From contig NZ_CANLDD010000019.1 of the NCBI RefSeq assembly GCF_947489355.1, positions 1 through 64,000 of the forward strand: a stretch of 64,000 nt of DNA, read 5' to 3'. Shown piece after piece: positions 52,762 to 63,769 of this stretch (positions are counted from its first letter, which is position 1; each line of letters opens with the position of its first letter). This DNA is from an uncultured Microbulbifer sp. GTDB lineage: Bacteria; Pseudomonadota; Gammaproteobacteria; Pseudomonadales; Cellvibrionaceae. Under the pieces are notes generated by a model. It did not search any database, was not told the origin of the DNA, and saw only the letters and a list, made by a program, of their open reading frames with translations. Both the position numbers and the translations under genes were made by a program.

Positions 52762-55700
52762 TCAAAAGGGGGTAATTTCCTCCCAGGATAACCTGCCTAT
52801 ACGCCCCCCACCAAAAGGTTTTACGTCCCGATTATTGGTATCTGCAGTACTTAAAGGAGTGATCTGCTTATCGCCAATAAACCCCGAGCCGTTCGGGATG
52901 CCGGTGTCAATATATTCCCCCACATATCCAGTGTCGCTCTTATTGATTTCGCCATCATTGTCTCCGTCAAAAACAGGGCGTTTGGGCGCCAGACCACCCC
53001 ATACATCGACCGACATCAACCAGCCACTGCCACCAGCCGAGCAAACCTGGCCACTGGGAATCATGGTGTTGAAGAACAGGACATGCCCCAGCAAGGACGG
53101 CCGGGTAATTACACGCTCGCCACCATCACCAATGTCATTATTACCGTCCTGAAGGGATATATACCAGCCGGACTGATCCTCCCAGTCAACCTCCTCACCA
53201 TCAAGCTTGCGACGGCGTTCACCTGTGGACAGAGTCTCCGGAGAAAGGGCCCGCTCAGCCAGACTATTTCTGGTCAACCCATAGACGCCGTTATCTGCCA
53301 CTGCATAAAAGCCCCCCGCATCAGTGTCGGCGGTATCGGCAGCCACCAGATACTGACCAGTGCCGAAAGTGACCAGTAACCCGGGGGAGGCCGTTTTGTT
53401 CTGGTTTCGTGCCACCAGCGGCGCGGCTGTGATGGCCTCTCCAGTGACAGTAAACAGAGGTTTGGGGCTTTTTCTCCCCCCTACCACCGACCAAGAACCC
53501 GAACTCTCAGCAGAGACGTCAAACGCCCACATATTGCCCTGCAGGTCGCCGGCATAAATACGGTCAATAGTACCATCCAGATCAGCATCAATGATCGCCG
53601 GGGTAGACATGCCGTTCTTATTATCAGCACTCCCTCTTCCTGTGGAAAGGTAGACATATTTATTATTCAGAGAGTCAGATCCATCCAGATAGACAATGAA
53701 TATACCGGCATCCCCGGTTGTGCTGTTATAGCCGTTACCAAAAATTGCCGCCCACTCACCATTCGGCATTCGGCCTATCTGAGGCCGACTGAAGGAATAA
53801 CCCAGATTTTCATTATCTGAATCTGAAAATTCCCAAAGAACAATGTTTTCGGCGTTTTCCTGAGTAAAGGTCAAGGGATTGGTAACATTCAATGCAAAAT
53901 ATCCTTTACCACCGGAACGCAACCCCCCCACCAAAACTGTTTGCCATTGGCTATTAATATAGACATCGGAAACTGTTGGGGTACCATCCACATAAAATTT
54001 ATGGTTGTAATATTGTGAGGTCAAAACATGCAGCCCCTCGTCATTGATGGTGCTCAACAACATTGAGGGTGAATAGGCAATCACCTCTTTCCCTGCATGT
54101 GAGGAATTGGCAATATCTAAATTGGCATTAAACCCGTGCAGGAAGCCATCATTTGCCCCCACATATACAACCGGTGTCCGCGTCTTGTAATCCTTTTTGA
54201 ACTTTGCGTACTGCTTTGCTTCATCAAAAATTGCACTTGACCAGCTCGCATTCGGCGCCCCCACGTAAACCGGGGTGGAGTTTACAATATCCCCAAGGCG
54301 GCTGTCTCGCTCCCTGAAATCACCCTCCCCTTTTCCTTCACCGGTGCGATCTCCACGCAAAAAAGCAATCCGTTCGGAAATCCTGCCATCATTTTCTGAT
54401 CTGGCAATATAGCTGTTCAGCGATAGATCCTTTGTGTGGCCATTTTCAGAGGCTCCCGCTCCCGCAGCCGTGAAAGGTACGCCCTTTCCTCCCGTATAAG
54501 TGAGCATGACCCTGGAGCCTGGGCTCGTGGAAGCATCCAGAATAGAACCCGCTTCCCATGAGGCCTCGGTCGCGATATTGCCGGAAGCATCAAGAGAAAA
54601 TGCTGAAAGTTTTCCACTCCAATTTCCACTGTGAAACTGGGCAGCAAAAAGTGCAGAGCCCGTATCCAGAACAGTGGAGCTAAACGCAATAGACCCAGAG
54701 CTTCCGGTAATGGATTGCACATCCTTAAAAATCTGGTTAAAGGTGAGCTGCAGCTCTTCCGCATTATCTGCCGAGTAGACCTCGCCTGTTCCGCCCTTGC
54801 CCAGTGCTCCGGAGTTGGTCATCACATCAGTATTAGACAGTTCACGGTTGGCAAAACCAATCAGATAGCTGGTGATATTATTGATCTCCGCCTCTCCGTT
54901 AGGCTTGATCAAATCTGGGCGCAGGTCGATATCGTACAGAGCCCTTATCACGTCATCCATTTTGGCAGGCGTACAGCCGCCAGGATTTGATCTACACCCT
55001 TTTGCACTGCTGTCGAAACCCCGCAAAATGGGGCTCACTTCATTATCGTTGTGTGGAGAACCGTCAGTTAAAGCCACCATAAAACTCTTTTGGCAATAAT
55101 ATTGAATCGCACCATGTTTCACAGAAGCGTCCGGGGCGGTTACTCCATTCCAATCCAGCACGGGATGGTCAGATGAGGAACCGGTAAAAATAGTGCTTCC
55201 GCCGGCCTGCGCCTCTTCACCATTCTCGTTCTTATAGGTGAGAGAATTTGTTTCATGCCCCGCTATAAAGTAGCGCCCAACCCCCGCAAAGGTTTCCGCC
55301 AGTGGAGTACTACCTGAGGCACCAATTTGATCAATTTTATTTAAAATCTGGGATTTATTGTCACTTGAGAGGCTTGTCAGGCCCAACAGTAACTTACCAC
55401 CATGGGCATCAGCATCTTCAAACTGCATTAATCCTATACGCACACCTTCCAGCTGTGAGACAAGGTCCTTTGCCGCCGTTTTCATAGCATCTGTACGGCG
55501 AATGTCCACTTTGGACCTGCGTGCTTTGCCCTGCTTGTCGAGGAATTTCGCCGCCTCGTACCCACCACGCTCCTTTTTCTGTGAAAAGAACCAGTTTAGG
55601 AAGTGCCCTGTTTGCTCAGTCTTCTTGAAGTCATTAGACCGTGACCCCACGTCATAAAAAGTATCGCTCTCACCCCCTGATCCGGCAAACAGCCAAGCTG

Positions 55701-56142
55701 TATATTTCTTTGTATCATTAAAACAACTGTCATTATTATTCCAGGTACGCCAGATGCCTTCAGTGTACGGCCAATCATTATCCACCTGCCTAAACTCTAC
55801 ACTGCCATCGCTTACTTTAACCCGATATTCAACCTCATCGTAATTTCCCCTCTGCCTTCTTCCCTGCCTATACCAAATATATGTTTTGTTTACAGGATAT
55901 CTACAATCAAAACTGACCGGATCACGACTATTATACCCCTCTGCTGGCAATAGCAGTGTATTCATGGAACCGGATGAATCCAGTACAAACATAATATTGG
56001 GCTGTGCAGAACCGCGGGAGTACAAGGGCACATCAGACAATTCACCGGGAGCTGCAGAGACGCTGGCTGCAAGTGTGAAAAAAAAAGCGGCACCTAAAGG
56101 GCGCAATGCAAAATACTTTTGGATTGAACTTGATAACTTCAT
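52762..56142 (-). CDS. pilY1: Type IV pilus tip adhesin PilY1
   Basis: Pilus-tip protein promoting assembly and adhesion. The 1126-residue product has a signal peptide (about 1-31). An N-terminal von Willebrand A-like domain carries a MIDAS motif DSSGS (55-59), and a C-terminal beta-propeller (PilC/PilY1 domain) has a calcium loop of D-x-D-x-DG-x-x-D type near residue 850. Cysteine pairs are scattered in the N-terminal part. Length fits P. aeruginosa PilY1 (1161). pilX lies 11 bases upstream. In Pseudomonas it works with PilW and PilX in surface sensing. Confidence 0.93.
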   Translation of the reverse strand: MKLSSSIQKYFALRPLGAAFFFTLAASVSAAPGELSDVPLYSRGSAQPNIMFVLDSSGSMNTLLLPAEGYNSRDPVSFDCRYPVNKTYIWYRQGRRQRGNYDEVEYRVKVSDGSVEFRQVDNDWPYTEGIWRTWNNNDSCFNDTKKYTAWLFAGSGGESDTFYDVGSRSNDFKKTEQTGHFLNWFFSQKKERGGYEAAKFLDKQGKARRSKVDIRRTDAMKTAAKDLVSQLEGVRIGLMQFEDADAHGGKLLLGLTSLSSDNKSQILNKIDQIGASGSTPLAETFAGVGRYFIAGHETNSLTYKNENGEEAQAGGSTIFTGSSSDHPVLDWNGVTAPDASVKHGAIQYYCQKSFMVALTDGSPHNDNEVSPILRGFDSSAKGCRSNPGGCTPAKMDDVIRALYDIDLRPDLIKPNGEAEINNITSYLIGFANRELSNTDVMTNSGALGKGGTGEVYSADNAEELQLTFNQIFKDVQSITGSSGSIAFSSTVLDTGSALFAAQFHSGNWSGKLSAFSLDASGNIATEASWEAGSILDASTSPGSRVMLTYTGGKGVPFTAAGAGASENGHTKDLSLNSYIARSENDGRISERIAFLRGDRTGEGKGEGDFRERDSRLGDIVNSTPVYVGAPNASWSSAIFDEAKQYAKFKKDYKTRTPVVYVGANDGFLHGFNANLDIANSSHAGKEVIAYSPSMLLSTINDEGLHVLTSQYYNHKFYVDGTPTVSDVYINSQWQTVLVGGLRSGGKGYFALNVTNPLTFTQENAENIVLWEFSDSDNENLGYSFSRPQIGRMPNGEWAAIFGNGYNSTTGDAGIFIVYLDGSDSLNNKYVYLSTGRGSADNKNGMSTPAIIDADLDGTIDRIYAGDLQGNMWAFDVSAESSGSWSVVGGRKSPKPLFTVTGEAITAAPLVARNQNKTASPGLLVTFGTGQYLVAADTADTDAGGFYAVADNGVYGLTRNSLAERALSPETLSTGERRRKLDGEEVDWEDQSGWYISLQDGNNDIGDGGERVITRPSLLGHVLFFNTMIPSGQVCSAGGSGWLMSVDVWGGLAPKRPVFDGDNDGEINKSDTGYVGEYIDTGIPNGSGFIGDKQITPLSTADTNNRDVKPFGGGRIGRLSWEEITPF

Positions 56143-56153
56143 CGTCTCACCCC

Positions 56154-56693
56154 TTAAAATTCTTTTCCATACAGCGTGACAATAATGCGTTCAGTGCCGC
56201 CAGTTCCCACGCCGTGGCTGACAATTTTAAAGACTACCGTTTTTGGTGTTTTACCTTGAGGTTTTCCGGCACTCTGATCAACATTGTCCGCAGGATCATC
56301 ATTCGCCGCCAGCCCAAACCGCTCGATATACATCCGTCCGGACATTTTTTTTCCATCGGCATCCAGCATGGGTACCTTTTTAGCTGTAGAGATAGAACTG
56401 TTATTTTCCCAGATTTGATCAGAAAATACATCGCCTGGCCCTTCGCCTTGCATATGCTGCCAGGAAACAGTACCAAACTGGGTAATCTGGGTGAGTTTTT
56501 CTATTTCCTCCTCTGCCAGACTGGTCATGGATTCGGCCACCTCCAAAGCAATCTTTGCATCGCGGGAGGCCGAGGTCATCCGCTCGCTCATCAGCACCCC
56601 ACGCGCTCCGGAAATGCCGATCAGGGTCAAAACCAAAAGAATAATCAAGCTGACCATCAGCACCGCGCCCCGCTGCCCACTTATTGGTCTCAT
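56154..56693 (-). CDS. pilX: Minor pilin PilX
   Basis: 179 residues. Leader MRPISGQRG precedes AVLMVSLIILLVLTLIGISG, the hydrophobic pilin helix; position +5 is not Glu, as is usual for PilX/GspK-like pilins. The region after has the SERMTSASRDAKIALEVAES helix found in PilX proteins. Its ATG overlaps the stop of pilW (TAATG), so expression is coupled. It forms the pilus tip complex with PilV, PilW, FimT/FimU and PilY1. Confidence 0.9.
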   Translation of the reverse strand: MRPISGQRGAVLMVSLIILLVLTLIGISGARGVLMSERMTSASRDAKIALEVAESMTSLAEEEIEKLTQITQFGTVSWQHMQGEGPGDVFSDQIWENNSSISTAKKVPMLDADGKKMSGRMYIERFGLAANDDPADNVDQSAGKPQGKTPKTVVFKIVSHGVGTGGTERIIVTLYGKEF

Positions 56694-57649
56694 TACATAC
56701 TCCCCCTGTTACGCACTTTGACAGTGGAAATATATAACTTGCGTAAATCGCCACTGGTTACCCTCAGGCGTAGTTTAACAGCGATCACCTGCGCCATTGT
56801 GGCCTCTTGCGCGCTTGCCGGCTGCCATTGGTTAATTACCCCGTTACCCGTCGTATCCAGACCATAAGACAACTGCATATCTTCAATACCGGGAACAAGC
56901 TCTTGAACCGGGTTGTTCCACCCCTTTACAAACAGCGAGTGACTTCCCGGAACCCCTCCCTCAGAAATAAAGTAGGTTTTTTGATAGGGACTTAAAATAC
57001 TGGCATCTGCTCCATATTCCGCTTTGAGGCTGTCGCTTTTATTTTGAACCCAGCCTTCTCCCTTTTCCCCTGATTCATATTGTAACCTGCGTCCGCCCGT
57101 CGCTAGCTCATTTGTGCCAGTGACAGTAAAAACACTTCCCGACAGGCAATTGGTTGCCAGCACAATAGCGCCGGCTGCAACCGGGCAGTTCCCACTTACC
57201 ACTACATCACCGCTATTTTGACCATCAAACGCTCTACCAGCACCACCACAGATATCCATGGCGCCACTAAGGATCAGTGTATCTGTCCCCGCTACAACCT
57301 CCCGATCGCCCACCTTGAAACCGCTGGCGACGTTATCACTACCCAATATACCGTTACTACCAATGTTATTCAGGAACCTGTCTGTGGTATCCAACAGAAT
57401 TTCTAAAAATTTTTCCGACGCACCGGTGGCACACCCCCAGTAATCTGCCTGGCGAATCTCCCGGCTGAGCATATCTATGGCAAAGCGCCCACTCTCCTGC
57501 ACTCGAGAAAACTCGTTTTGCGCTTTTAGGGTATCGCTGTTACTTTGGAAAATTTGTAATACGCCGAGCAGTAGTAAGGAACTCAGTAAAAGTCCAATCA
57601 TCAATTCAATTAGCGAAAGGCCTCGCTGTACGGTAATAAGTGAACGCAT
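56693..57649 (-). CDS. pilW: Minor pilin PilW
   Basis: 318 residues from the ATG at 57649 (GGAG ten bases upstream). The leader MRSLITVQRG is followed by LSLIELMIGLLLSSLLLLGV with Glu at +5. The large C-terminal domain contains several Gly-rich strands and cysteines, consistent with PilW's size (P. aeruginosa 274 aa, somewhat shorter). It sits between pilV and pilX. A GTG six codons earlier is also possible. Confidence 0.9.
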   Translation of the reverse strand: MRSLITVQRGLSLIELMIGLLLSSLLLLGVLQIFQSNSDTLKAQNEFSRVQESGRFAIDMLSREIRQADYWGCATGASEKFLEILLDTTDRFLNNIGSNGILGSDNVASGFKVGDREVVAGTDTLILSGAMDICGGAGRAFDGQNSGDVVVSGNCPVAAGAIVLATNCLSGSVFTVTGTNELATGGRRLQYESGEKGEGWVQNKSDSLKAEYGADASILSPYQKTYFISEGGVPGSHSLFVKGWNNPVQELVPGIEDMQLSYGLDTTGNGVINQWQPASAQEATMAQVIAVKLRLRVTSGDLRKLYISTVKVRNRGSM

Positions 57650-57653
57650 AAAA

Positions 57654-58178
57654 TTAAAGCTCCACACTCATGGTAAAAGTGGCATCATCCAAGCCGGTAG
57701 TATGGACACCAAAGTTCACCCCGGTATGCTGTTCCTTCCATGAAACTGTCACCGTAACTTTATTTAACTGGCGTGTGATAATTCCCTTGGCAGAGGGAAG
57801 GTTACTGGACAATAGTTGCCCCCACTCGTAGATATCCAGATTCGCCAACTGTGATGACGTACAGCTACTGCTGCAGTTAGGCACTGTGTCACCCGCATCC
57901 GCATCCGTACCCGTACCCGTATCCGCACCCGCACCCGCACCCGCACCCGCACCCGCACCATGAGAGCCATCATAATCTCCGGAACTGAAGCCACTGGGGT
58001 TGGCCCGCATACGCTCAATAATCTCTTGGGCCGCAAGGGCAGCCATGTAACGGTGGTGAGAACCGCTACTATTTTTCAAACTCATCATCTGTGTCGCAGC
58101 CAATCCAAGCAGGCCAACCGCCAGAACCAGAACAGAAACCAGAACTTCAATCAATGTTGCACCATTCTGTCTACGCAC
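57654..58178 (-). CDS. pilV: Minor pilin PilV with a repeat-encoded linker
   Basis: 174 residues. Leader MRRQNG then ATLIEVLVSVLVLAVGLLGL with Glu at +5, and a helix with HHRYMAALAAQEIIERMRAN matching PilV. After residue 73 an unusual dipeptide stretch of Gly-Ala, Gly-Thr and Asp-Ala units (about 74-95) is encoded by tandem hexamers, inserted before a CSSSC motif. The stop is 5 bases from the pilW start. It overlaps fimT by 8 bases. The repeat could vary in length without breaking the frame. Confidence 0.9.
   Translation of the reverse strand: MRRQNGATLIEVLVSVLVLAVGLLGLAATQMMSLKNSSGSHHRYMAALAAQEIIERMRANPSGFSSGDYDGSHGAGAGAGAGAGADTGTGTDADAGDTVPNCSSSCTSSQLANLDIYEWGQLLSSNLPSAKGIITRQLNKVTVTVSWKEQHTGVNFGVHTTGLDDATFTMSVEL
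57892..57957. repeat. Hexanucleotide tandem repeat in pilV (11 units)
   Basis: Eleven adjacent 6-mers of type (C/T)CCG(C/T)A on the plus strand, the last five identical (CCCGCA). Units are whole codons (two each), so slipped-strand changes would lengthen or shorten the PilV linker by two residues at a time. Confidence 0.95.
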
Positions 58179-58713
58179 TGGTGGTTTCCTCGTCGCCGTT
58201 GCAAGAAATATCTTTGGCCAGCCTTAAGGCACCGGAAGCCAGAAGCTCCAACCGTCGGCCATAATTTCCCTTTCGATCATCACACAAACCAAGAACTAAT
58301 GTCGCCCCCAGAGTGTTCTCTCCCCTGGCATTAAAGGAAAAGTCTATCTTTACAGCTGAGGCATCAGCCAGTTTCGCAGCCAGGGCGAGTTGCTTGGCAT
58401 CAACTTCCAGAACACGCAGCTCAATATCACCGTCGTCCCCGTACGTATTATTGCCATTATCTATCCAGACTCTGAGACCATTGCCGATATCATCGTCAAT
58501 CGCAGTCACTCTGACAGCTCCTGCCCGGCGAACCGCTTCAGAACGCGCATACTGCAGGGTGCTGTTAAGATCGTTTGTCATAACCGACATACGATTGTTA
58601 TCGATCAAAGTGCCAAATGACGGAATACCCATAGCCACGACGATACCAAGCACTGTGACCACGACCATCAACTCAATGAGTGTGAAACCCTGTTTGCATA
58701 GGGTGTTATTCAT
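58171..58713 (-). CDS. fimT: GspH/FimT minor pilin, first gene of the operon
   Basis: 180 residues. Leader MNNTLCKQG, then FTLIELMVVVTVLGIVVAMG with Glu at +5, followed by the GspH helix SVMTNDLNSTLQYARSEAVRRAG and a late FNARGENTLGATLVL segment seen in FimT/FimU/GspH. It is the promoter-proximal minor pilin gene; pilV begins 8 bases before its stop. The upstream gap to ispH (258 bases) is AT-rich, with alternating TATA words near 58839-58855. Confidence 0.9.
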   Translation of the reverse strand: MNNTLCKQGFTLIELMVVVTVLGIVVAMGIPSFGTLIDNNRMSVMTNDLNSTLQYARSEAVRRAGAVRVTAIDDDIGNGLRVWIDNGNNTYGDDGDIELRVLEVDAKQLALAAKLADASAVKIDFSFNARGENTLGATLVLGLCDDRKGNYGRRLELLASGALRLAKDISCNGDEETTSA

Positions 58714-58971
58714 ACTGCTGTACCCTGAAAATCCAGGCAGATATTACACTGCCAACTTATTCAACTGGTTAATATACTGGGATAACCCTCTTAATCAGAA
58801 TGCTTCAAAAGCTCTCTCTGCCGGTGCTTCCTGAGGTATATATACATATATATCAATTAATTGCTGGGATTAAAGCGAAAAGGTCGCGGGTTTGGCCAGA
58901 TGCCGACAAGCGGCCATGATGAAACGACAGGCGGGTAGCGGAGCTTTACAATCGCGCGCGGAAGTCGCCTA

Positions 58972-59904
58972 CTAGCGCAACGCCTTCGGCAGGGAAAAAC
59001 GGATATTTTCCTCGCGCCCATGCATCTCTTGCGGCGCGTTGGCACCCAGCTGCTGCAGCCTGGTGATTACTGCCTGCACCAGCACTTCGGGGGCGGAGGC
59101 GCCGGCGGTGATCCCGATGGATTGCTTCCCCGCCAGCCAGTTGGCAACGATATCCCCGGCACCGTCGATCAGCTTGGCATCGGCACCGCAGCGCTGGGCC
59201 AGTTCCCGCAGGCGGTTGGAGTTGGAGCTGTTGGGGCTGCCCACCACCAGTACCAGGTCGCACTCCAGCGCCAGCTGTTTAACCGCGTCCTGGCGGTTCT
59301 GGGTGGCATAGCAGATATCGTCTTTGCGCGGCCCGCGAATATTGGGAAAACGCGCCCGCAGCGCATCGATCACCCGCAGGGTATCATCCATGGACAGCGT
59401 GGTCTGGGTGACATAAGCGAGATTATCCTCGTCCTTGACCTGCAACCTGGCCACGTCCCCCGCATCCTCCACCAGATAGATGGCACCGCCACCGGCGCTG
59501 TTGTACTGGCCCATGGTGCCCTCCACCTCCGGGTGCCCGGCATGGCCAATCAGTACACACTCCGTGTCGTCGCCGCTGAATTTGCTGACCTCAATATGCA
59601 CCTTGGTAACCAGGGGGCAAGTGGCGTCGAAGACGCGCAGGCCGCGCCGGTCCGCCTCGCGCTGCACGGCCTTGGACACGCCGTGGGCACTGAAGATAAC
59701 AATCACACCCTCGGGCACTTCCGACAGCTCGTCTACAAACACGGCGCCGCGCTTGCGCAGACTTTCCACCACGAACTTGTTGTGCACCACTTCATGTCGC
59801 ACATAGATAGGCGCACCAAACACATCCAGGGCGCGGTTGACAATATCGATCGCGCGATCGACGCCGGCACAGAAACCGCGGGGATTGGCCAGTCGGATTT
59901 GCAT
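58972..59904 (-). CDS. ispH: 4-hydroxy-3-methylbut-2-enyl diphosphate reductase
   Basis: Last step of the MEP isoprenoid pathway, producing IPP and DMAPP. The 310 residues from the ATG at 59904 (E. coli 316) carry the three cluster cysteines: GFCAGVDRA (Cys12), [11 protein letters not shown] (about 94-104) and [11 protein letters not shown] (about 193-203). The TSLS-like and [10 protein letters not shown] (about 221-230) substrate motifs are present. Genes run ileS-lspA-fkpB-ispH in the same order as in Pseudomonas and E. coli. Confidence 0.96.
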   Translation of the reverse strand: MQIRLANPRGFCAGVDRAIDIVNRALDVFGAPIYVRHEVVHNKFVVESLRKRGAVFVDELSEVPEGVIVIFSAHGVSKAVQREADRRGLRVFDATCPLVTKVHIEVSKFSGDDTECVLIGHAGHPEVEGTMGQYNSAGGGAIYLVEDAGDVARLQVKDEDNLAYVTQTTLSMDDTLRVIDALRARFPNIRGPRKDDICYATQNRQDAVKQLALECDLVLVVGSPNSSNSNRLRELAQRCGADAKLIDGAGDIVANWLAGKQSIGITAGASAPEVLVQAVITRLQQLGANAPQEMHGREENIRFSLPKALR

Positions 59905-59948
59905 CTTTATTGCTGTACTCCGGTTGCGCGTTATGGATAGATTCAATC

Positions 59949-60389
59949 CTATTGAATCGAATCCACTGCAATGATCTTGACGTGAAAGTTCAATGTCTGC
60001 CCGGCCAGGGGGTGGTTGAAATCGACGGTAACCTCGTCTTCGCCAACCGCGCGGATCACGCCGGGCAACTCGCCGCTTCCATTGTCAAAGGACACTACCA
60101 AACCCTCTTCCAGCACAATATCCGGAGAGAAGCTGTCGCGGCGCACTGTTTGCACATTGGCGGGATTGCGCTGGCCAAAGCCCAGCTCCGGGGGAATTTC
60201 AATTTCAGCCTCATCGCCGCTGGCAAGGCCGAACAGGGCCTTTTCAAATCCCGGCAGCAGGCTGCCATCGCCGACACTAAAGGCGGCGGGATCCCCTTTA
60301 AAGGTGGTATCCACCTCTGTGCCATCTTCCAGCTTCAGGCTGAAGTGCAGGGTGACACGGCTGTGCTCGCCGATAACGCCATTACTCAT
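59949..60389 (-). CDS. fkpB: FKBP-type peptidyl-prolyl isomerase FkpB (SlpA)
   Basis: A 146-residue proline isomerase of the SlyD/SlpA type. FKBP half 1 has [12 protein letters not shown]...VDTTF; the [16 protein letters not shown] segment (about 41-56) and the insert-in-flap region [13 protein letters not shown] follow. The C-terminus ends [16 protein letters not shown]. It lacks the metal-binding tail of SlyD. Located between ispH and lspA, 6 bases after lspA, as in E. coli. Confidence 0.92.
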   Translation of the reverse strand: MSNGVIGEHSRVTLHFSLKLEDGTEVDTTFKGDPAAFSVGDGSLLPGFEKALFGLASGDEAEIEIPPELGFGQRNPANVQTVRRDSFSPDIVLEEGLVVSFDNGSGELPGVIRAVGEDEVTVDFNHPLAGQTLNFHVKIIAVDSIQ

Positions 60390-60395
60390 AACTGG

Positions 60396-60923
60396 TTAAA
60401 CTTCCGCGTTATTTTTGGCTTTTCCACGGTCTTTTTCCGCAAAAAAGACCAGTTCAATGACCAGCATGGCCGCGCCGATACTGATACCCATATCCGCCAC
60501 ATTAAACACCGGAAAATGCCAGTTGCCGTAGTACACGGAAATAAAATCCCGCACATACCCCAGCAGGATACGATCCCAGAGGTTGCCGAGAGCTCCGCCC
60601 AGTATCAGTGCCAGGGCACAGGATTCCCAGCGCTTTACGGCGGGCAGGCGCCATAACCAGATACAGACGACAATACTGAAACCGAGCGCTATAGCGCCAA
60701 AAAACCAACGCTGCCAGCCACCGGCATCGGCGAGGAAACTGAAGGCGGCGCCGTAGTTTTCCGCATAGGTAAACTGCAACAGCCCCGGCACGATGTGTAG
60801 CACCGGACCCTGCATAAACCTGTCCACAGCCCACACCTTGGTGGCTACGTCAAGGACCACTAGCGCCAGCGCCAGCCAGTACCAGCGCCAGGGATGGCCC
60901 AGGAGAAAATTGGCATTAGGCAT
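60396..60923 (-). CDS. lspA: Lipoprotein signal peptidase
   Basis: Inner-membrane aspartic protease that removes signal peptides from prolipoproteins. 175 residues with four hydrophobic helices. The catalytic aspartates sit in [16 protein letters not shown] (about 121-136) and [11 protein letters not shown] (about 149-159). The N-terminal [18 protein letters not shown] is typical. It overlaps the ileS stop by 8 bases; the ileS-lspA junction is conserved. Confidence 0.95.
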   Translation of the reverse strand: MPNANFLLGHPWRWYWLALALVVLDVATKVWAVDRFMQGPVLHIVPGLLQFTYAENYGAAFSFLADAGGWQRWFFGAIALGFSIVVCIWLWRLPAVKRWESCALALILGGALGNLWDRILLGYVRDFISVYYGNWHFPVFNVADMGISIGAAMLVIELVFFAEKDRGKAKNNAEV

Positions 60924-63720
60924 AGTGCCTCACCTCGCCTTCGCCCACCAGGTTCTCTACACAGCGCGCACAGATATCCGCGTATGTGCTGTTTTCCCCC
61001 ACATCCGCGCGGTAGTGCCAGCAGCGTGCACACTTGGGATGATCCACTTTAAGCACGCTCACCTTGAGGCCCGCCATCTCGGTGGCCTCAGCGCCGGCGG
61101 CATCGCTGAGCGGCTGTACGGAAGTGGAGGAGCAGATCAATACAAAGCGCAGCTCCTCTTCCAGCGCCAGCAGTTGTTCGCGCAGTTCATCACTGGCAAA
61201 CAGGGTCACGGCGGCCTGCAATGAACCGCCAATCACACCCGCCGTGCGCTGCGCCTCCAATACCTTGTTGACCGCAGTTTTCACTGCGGCAATGGCTGTC
61301 CAGTAGTCCGGACCCATCTCGTCCCCCGCCGGTAGCCTGGGCAGCGGATACCACTCTTCGAGGAATACACTGTCCGATTTGGCCCCGGGAATAAACTGCC
61401 ACAGTTCTTCTGCTGTAAAACTCAGAATAGGCGCAATCCAGCGTACAAAGGCCTGCACAATATGATACAGGGCCGTCTGCGCCGAGCGGCGTGCAGCGCT
61501 GTCCGCTCGGGTGGTGTACTGACGATCCTTGATGATATCCAGGTAAAAACCCCCCATTTCCACCACACAGAAGTTGTGCAATTTTTGGTAGATCTGGTGG
61601 AACTGGTAGTTGTCATAGGCGGCCAGAACCTCATCCTGCAGACGCGCGGCCTTGTCCAGTGCCCAGCGATCCAGCGCCAACAGCGCGTCTTCAGGCAGCA
61701 AGTCCCTATCCGGGTCAAAACCCGTCAGGTTGGACAGAAAAAAGCGCGCCGTGTTGCGCAGGCGGCGATAGGAGTCCGCTGTGCGCTTGAGAATCTCCTC
61801 ACTGACCGCCATCTCACCGTTGAAATCGGTCGCCGACACCCACAGACGCAACACATCCGCACCGAGTTTGTTAATCACATCCAAAGGGGCGACGGTGTTG
61901 CCGATCGATTTCGACATTTTGCGGCCCTCGGCATCCACGGTAAAGCCGTGGGTCAGCACCTGTCGGTAGGGGGCACAATGATTGAGGGCAATGGACGTCT
62001 TCAAGGAGGACTGGAACCAGCCTCGGTGCTGGTCGGACCCCTCCAGGTACAGATCCGCGGGGAAGCGCAGGTCTTCGCGGCGCTCGAGCACCGCGTAGTG
62101 AGTCACACCGGCGTCAAACCAGACATCCAGGGTATCGGTCACCTTTTCGTACTGGTCCGCCTCGTCACCGAGAAATTCGCGTGGATCCAGTTCGAACCAC
62201 ACGTCCATGCCCTGGGCGTCGACCCGATCGGCCACTTGATCCATCAGCACCGGGGTGTCCGGGTGGATTTCGCGGGTTTCCTTGTGCATGAATAGGGCGA
62301 TGGGTACGCCCCAGGTACGCTGACGCGAAATGCACCAATCCGGACTGTCGTCCAGCATAGCGTCAATACGGGCTTTACCCCAGCCGGGAACCCACTGCAC
62401 CTGATCGGCCGCTTTCTCGGCCTGCTCAAGCAGATCGCTCTGCTGCATGCTGATAAACCACTGGGGGGTCGCGCGGTAAATCAGTGGCGTCTTGGTGCGC
62501 CAACAATGCGGATAACTGTGCTCCAGCTTGCCCCGGTGCAACAGTCGTCCGCGCGCTTGCAGCAGGTCGACAATCCTGTCGTCCACCTTGTACACATGCT
62601 CGCCGGCAAACAGTGGCACCCCATCCCGGTATACCCCGTGGTCGTCGATGTAGTTGAGGGTGTCGATACCGTAGCGCCTGCCCACCTGGAAGTCGTCCGG
62701 GCCGTGATCCGGGGCCGTGTGTACACAACCGGTACCGGCCTCTGTGGTGACGTGATCACCAAGGACGATCGGCAGCAGCTTGTCGTAAAAGGGGTGGTGG
62801 ACTTTCAGGTGCTCCAGCGCAGCACCGCGGATATGCCCGACCACTTCACCGGCAAGACCCACACGGGCCAAAACGGCCTCTTTCAGCGCTTCGGCCACCA
62901 GCAGACGGCCCTCGCCGGTCTGCACGACCACATACTCCAGTTCGGCATTGACGGAAACCGCCTGGCTCGCAGGCAGGGTCCAGGGGGTTGTGGTCCAGAT
63001 CACGACCGACAGGGGGCCGTCCCCCGCATGGCCGCCGGCGGCATCGGCAATGGCCAATGCGGTCTTTTCGGTGACCGGATAGCAGACATCAATGGAGTAG
63101 GAGACTTTATCCAGATACTCGACCTCCGCTTCCGCCAGGGCAGAAGCGCCCACCACACTCCAGTACACCGGTTTGAACCCGCGCGCCAGGTGGCCATTTT
63201 TTACCACGCGCCCGAGCGCGCGGATAATGTCCCCCTCAAACTGGTAATCCATGGTGCGGTAGGGGTGCTCCCAATCACCGAGCACCCCCAGGCGCTTGAA
63301 ATCCTTCTTCTGTCCCTCTACTTGCCTGGCGGCATAATCGCGGCATTTCTGGCGGAAGGTTTTGGTGTCCACCTTGGTGCCGGCCTTGCCGATCTTCTTC
63401 TCCACCCGGTGCTCGATGGGCAGGCCGTGGCAGTCCCAACCGGGCACGTAAGGCGCATCGAAGCCACTCAGGGTTTTCGACTTGACGATGATATCCTTGA
63501 GGATCTTGTTGAGAGCATGGCCAATGTGAATATCGCCATTGGCGTAGGGCGGACCATCGTGCAGGATAAACTGCTCGCGCCCGGCACGGGCTGTGCGGAT
63601 TTTTTCGTAGAGCTTTGTTTCCTGCCATTGCGTCAATATCGTCGGCTCGCGCTGCGGCAGATTGCCGCGCATGGGGAAATCGGTCTCGGGCAGGTTAAGC
63701 GTTGCTTTATAATCAGTCAT
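60916..63720 (-). CDS. ileS: Isoleucyl-tRNA synthetase
   Basis: Charges tRNA-Ile and edits misactivated valine. The 934 residues (E. coli 938) show HIGH-type [11 protein letters not shown] (about 62-72), the CP1 editing domain near 190-400, the KMSKS motif KMSKSIGN (about 602-609), and a C-terminal zinc finger with CARC (twice, about 896 and 916). ATG at 63720. Upstream is ribF, in the usual ribF-ileS-lspA order. Confidence 0.97.
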   Translation of the reverse strand: MTDYKATLNLPETDFPMRGNLPQREPTILTQWQETKLYEKIRTARAGREQFILHDGPPYANGDIHIGHALNKILKDIIVKSKTLSGFDAPYVPGWDCHGLPIEHRVEKKIGKAGTKVDTKTFRQKCRDYAARQVEGQKKDFKRLGVLGDWEHPYRTMDYQFEGDIIRALGRVVKNGHLARGFKPVYWSVVGASALAEAEVEYLDKVSYSIDVCYPVTEKTALAIADAAGGHAGDGPLSVVIWTTTPWTLPASQAVSVNAELEYVVVQTGEGRLLVAEALKEAVLARVGLAGEVVGHIRGAALEHLKVHHPFYDKLLPIVLGDHVTTEAGTGCVHTAPDHGPDDFQVGRRYGIDTLNYIDDHGVYRDGVPLFAGEHVYKVDDRIVDLLQARGRLLHRGKLEHSYPHCWRTKTPLIYRATPQWFISMQQSDLLEQAEKAADQVQWVPGWGKARIDAMLDDSPDWCISRQRTWGVPIALFMHKETREIHPDTPVLMDQVADRVDAQGMDVWFELDPREFLGDEADQYEKVTDTLDVWFDAGVTHYAVLERREDLRFPADLYLEGSDQHRGWFQSSLKTSIALNHCAPYRQVLTHGFTVDAEGRKMSKSIGNTVAPLDVINKLGADVLRLWVSATDFNGEMAVSEEILKRTADSYRRLRNTARFFLSNLTGFDPDRDLLPEDALLALDRWALDKAARLQDEVLAAYDNYQFHQIYQKLHNFCVVEMGGFYLDIIKDRQYTTRADSAARRSAQTALYHIVQAFVRWIAPILSFTAEELWQFIPGAKSDSVFLEEWYPLPRLPAGDEMGPDYWTAIAAVKTAVNKVLEAQRTAGVIGGSLQAAVTLFASDELREQLLALEEELRFVLICSSTSVQPLSDAAGAEATEMAGLKVSVLKVDHPKCARCWHYRADVGENSTYADICARCVENLVGEGEVRHYA

Positions 63721-63769
63721 TGGCGGTCTACTTCGGCTCTAATAGCAATAGAATGCGTGTCTTTTCAAT

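Noticed and set aside
58839-58860. Alternating TATA-rich stretch read as a promoter for fimT
   Set aside because: It lies more than 120 bases upstream and no -35 partner at proper spacing was found. It may be just AT-rich spacer.
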